From Euglena gracilis (lineage: Eukaryota; Euglenida; Euglenophyceae; Euglenales), in assembly GCA_039621445.1 (NCBI GenBank), contig CP154955.1:44291540-44355539 (forward strand): a DNA stretch of 64,000 nt. Reading direction: 5' to 3'. A program made the position numbers and the translations under genes. Shown one piece after another: positions 63,951 to 64,000 of this stretch. Each line of letters starts with the position of its first letter. Positions within the stretch are counted from its first letter, which is position 1. The notes beneath the pieces were generated by a model. It was not told the origin of the DNA. It did no database searches and worked only from the letters and a program-made list of their open reading frames with translations.

Positions 63951-64000
63951 CCGCAGAAACCCCCGCTGTGCCGCGCGGTGAAGGCTGATTGCGGGCAAAC

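Overview
The window looks like nuclear DNA of an intron-rich eukaryote. Coding shows up as short GC-rich islands (about 45-300 bp) whose reading frames join across GT-AG introns. The introns are long, AT-richer, and full of microsatellites, homopolymer C and G runs and small inverted-repeat transposons. There is no operon structure, ribosome binding site, CRISPR array or recognisable rRNA or tRNA gene. The style (GC-rich exons, poor-GC introns, GT/CA, GATA and CAG tracts) would suit an alga or related protist, but nothing seen fixes the lineage. Every exon I can support is on the minus strand, so genes read from high to low coordinates.

Layout: (1) 640-7229, a proline iminopeptidase-type alpha/beta hydrolase in about 13 exons; its introns hold a hAT-type MITE with an exact 8-bp target duplication and a Tc1/mariner transposase remnant. 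(2) 7.3-16.9 kb, mostly repeats: a 1.18-kb inverted-repeat element, a diverged 750-bp duplication, a 2.3-kb degenerate ~45-bp satellite, a TATC tract and a ~39-bp minisatellite. (3) 16.9-24.4 kb, exons of a coiled-coil protein, interrupted by a 770-bp CAG/CAA tract and a transposon (19.7-21.4 kb) that carries a zinc-finger ORF between arrays of a 33-bp GTGATAC repeat. (4) 28.9-36.8 kb, scattered exons, some strongly helical and perhaps a guanylate-binding-protein-like tail. (5) 39-50.5 kb, exons of a low-complexity protein with two recurring motifs, P-[FY]-[ST]-W and Y-D-E-[AD]-T-L-R-A. (6) 52.8-55.4 kb, exons with two HxT motifs as in 2H phosphoesterases. (7) 55.77-58.52 kb, a foldback-like element with roughly 400-bp inverted arms. 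(8) 58.6-60.3 kb, a UBA-like helix and a proline-rich exon. (9) 61,328-63,950, a gene whose last three exons have matching splice phases and resemble C1orf74/DUF4504 proteins.

The genes do not form an obvious pathway. The most distinctive content is the set of small, mostly non-autonomous mobile elements: the C/G-run hAT-type MITEs, the foldback element, elements with phased A-tracts, a TA-flanked MITE, and the zinc-finger element with iteron arrays. Exon edges are exact where splice sites and phases agree, and approximate elsewhere as stated.
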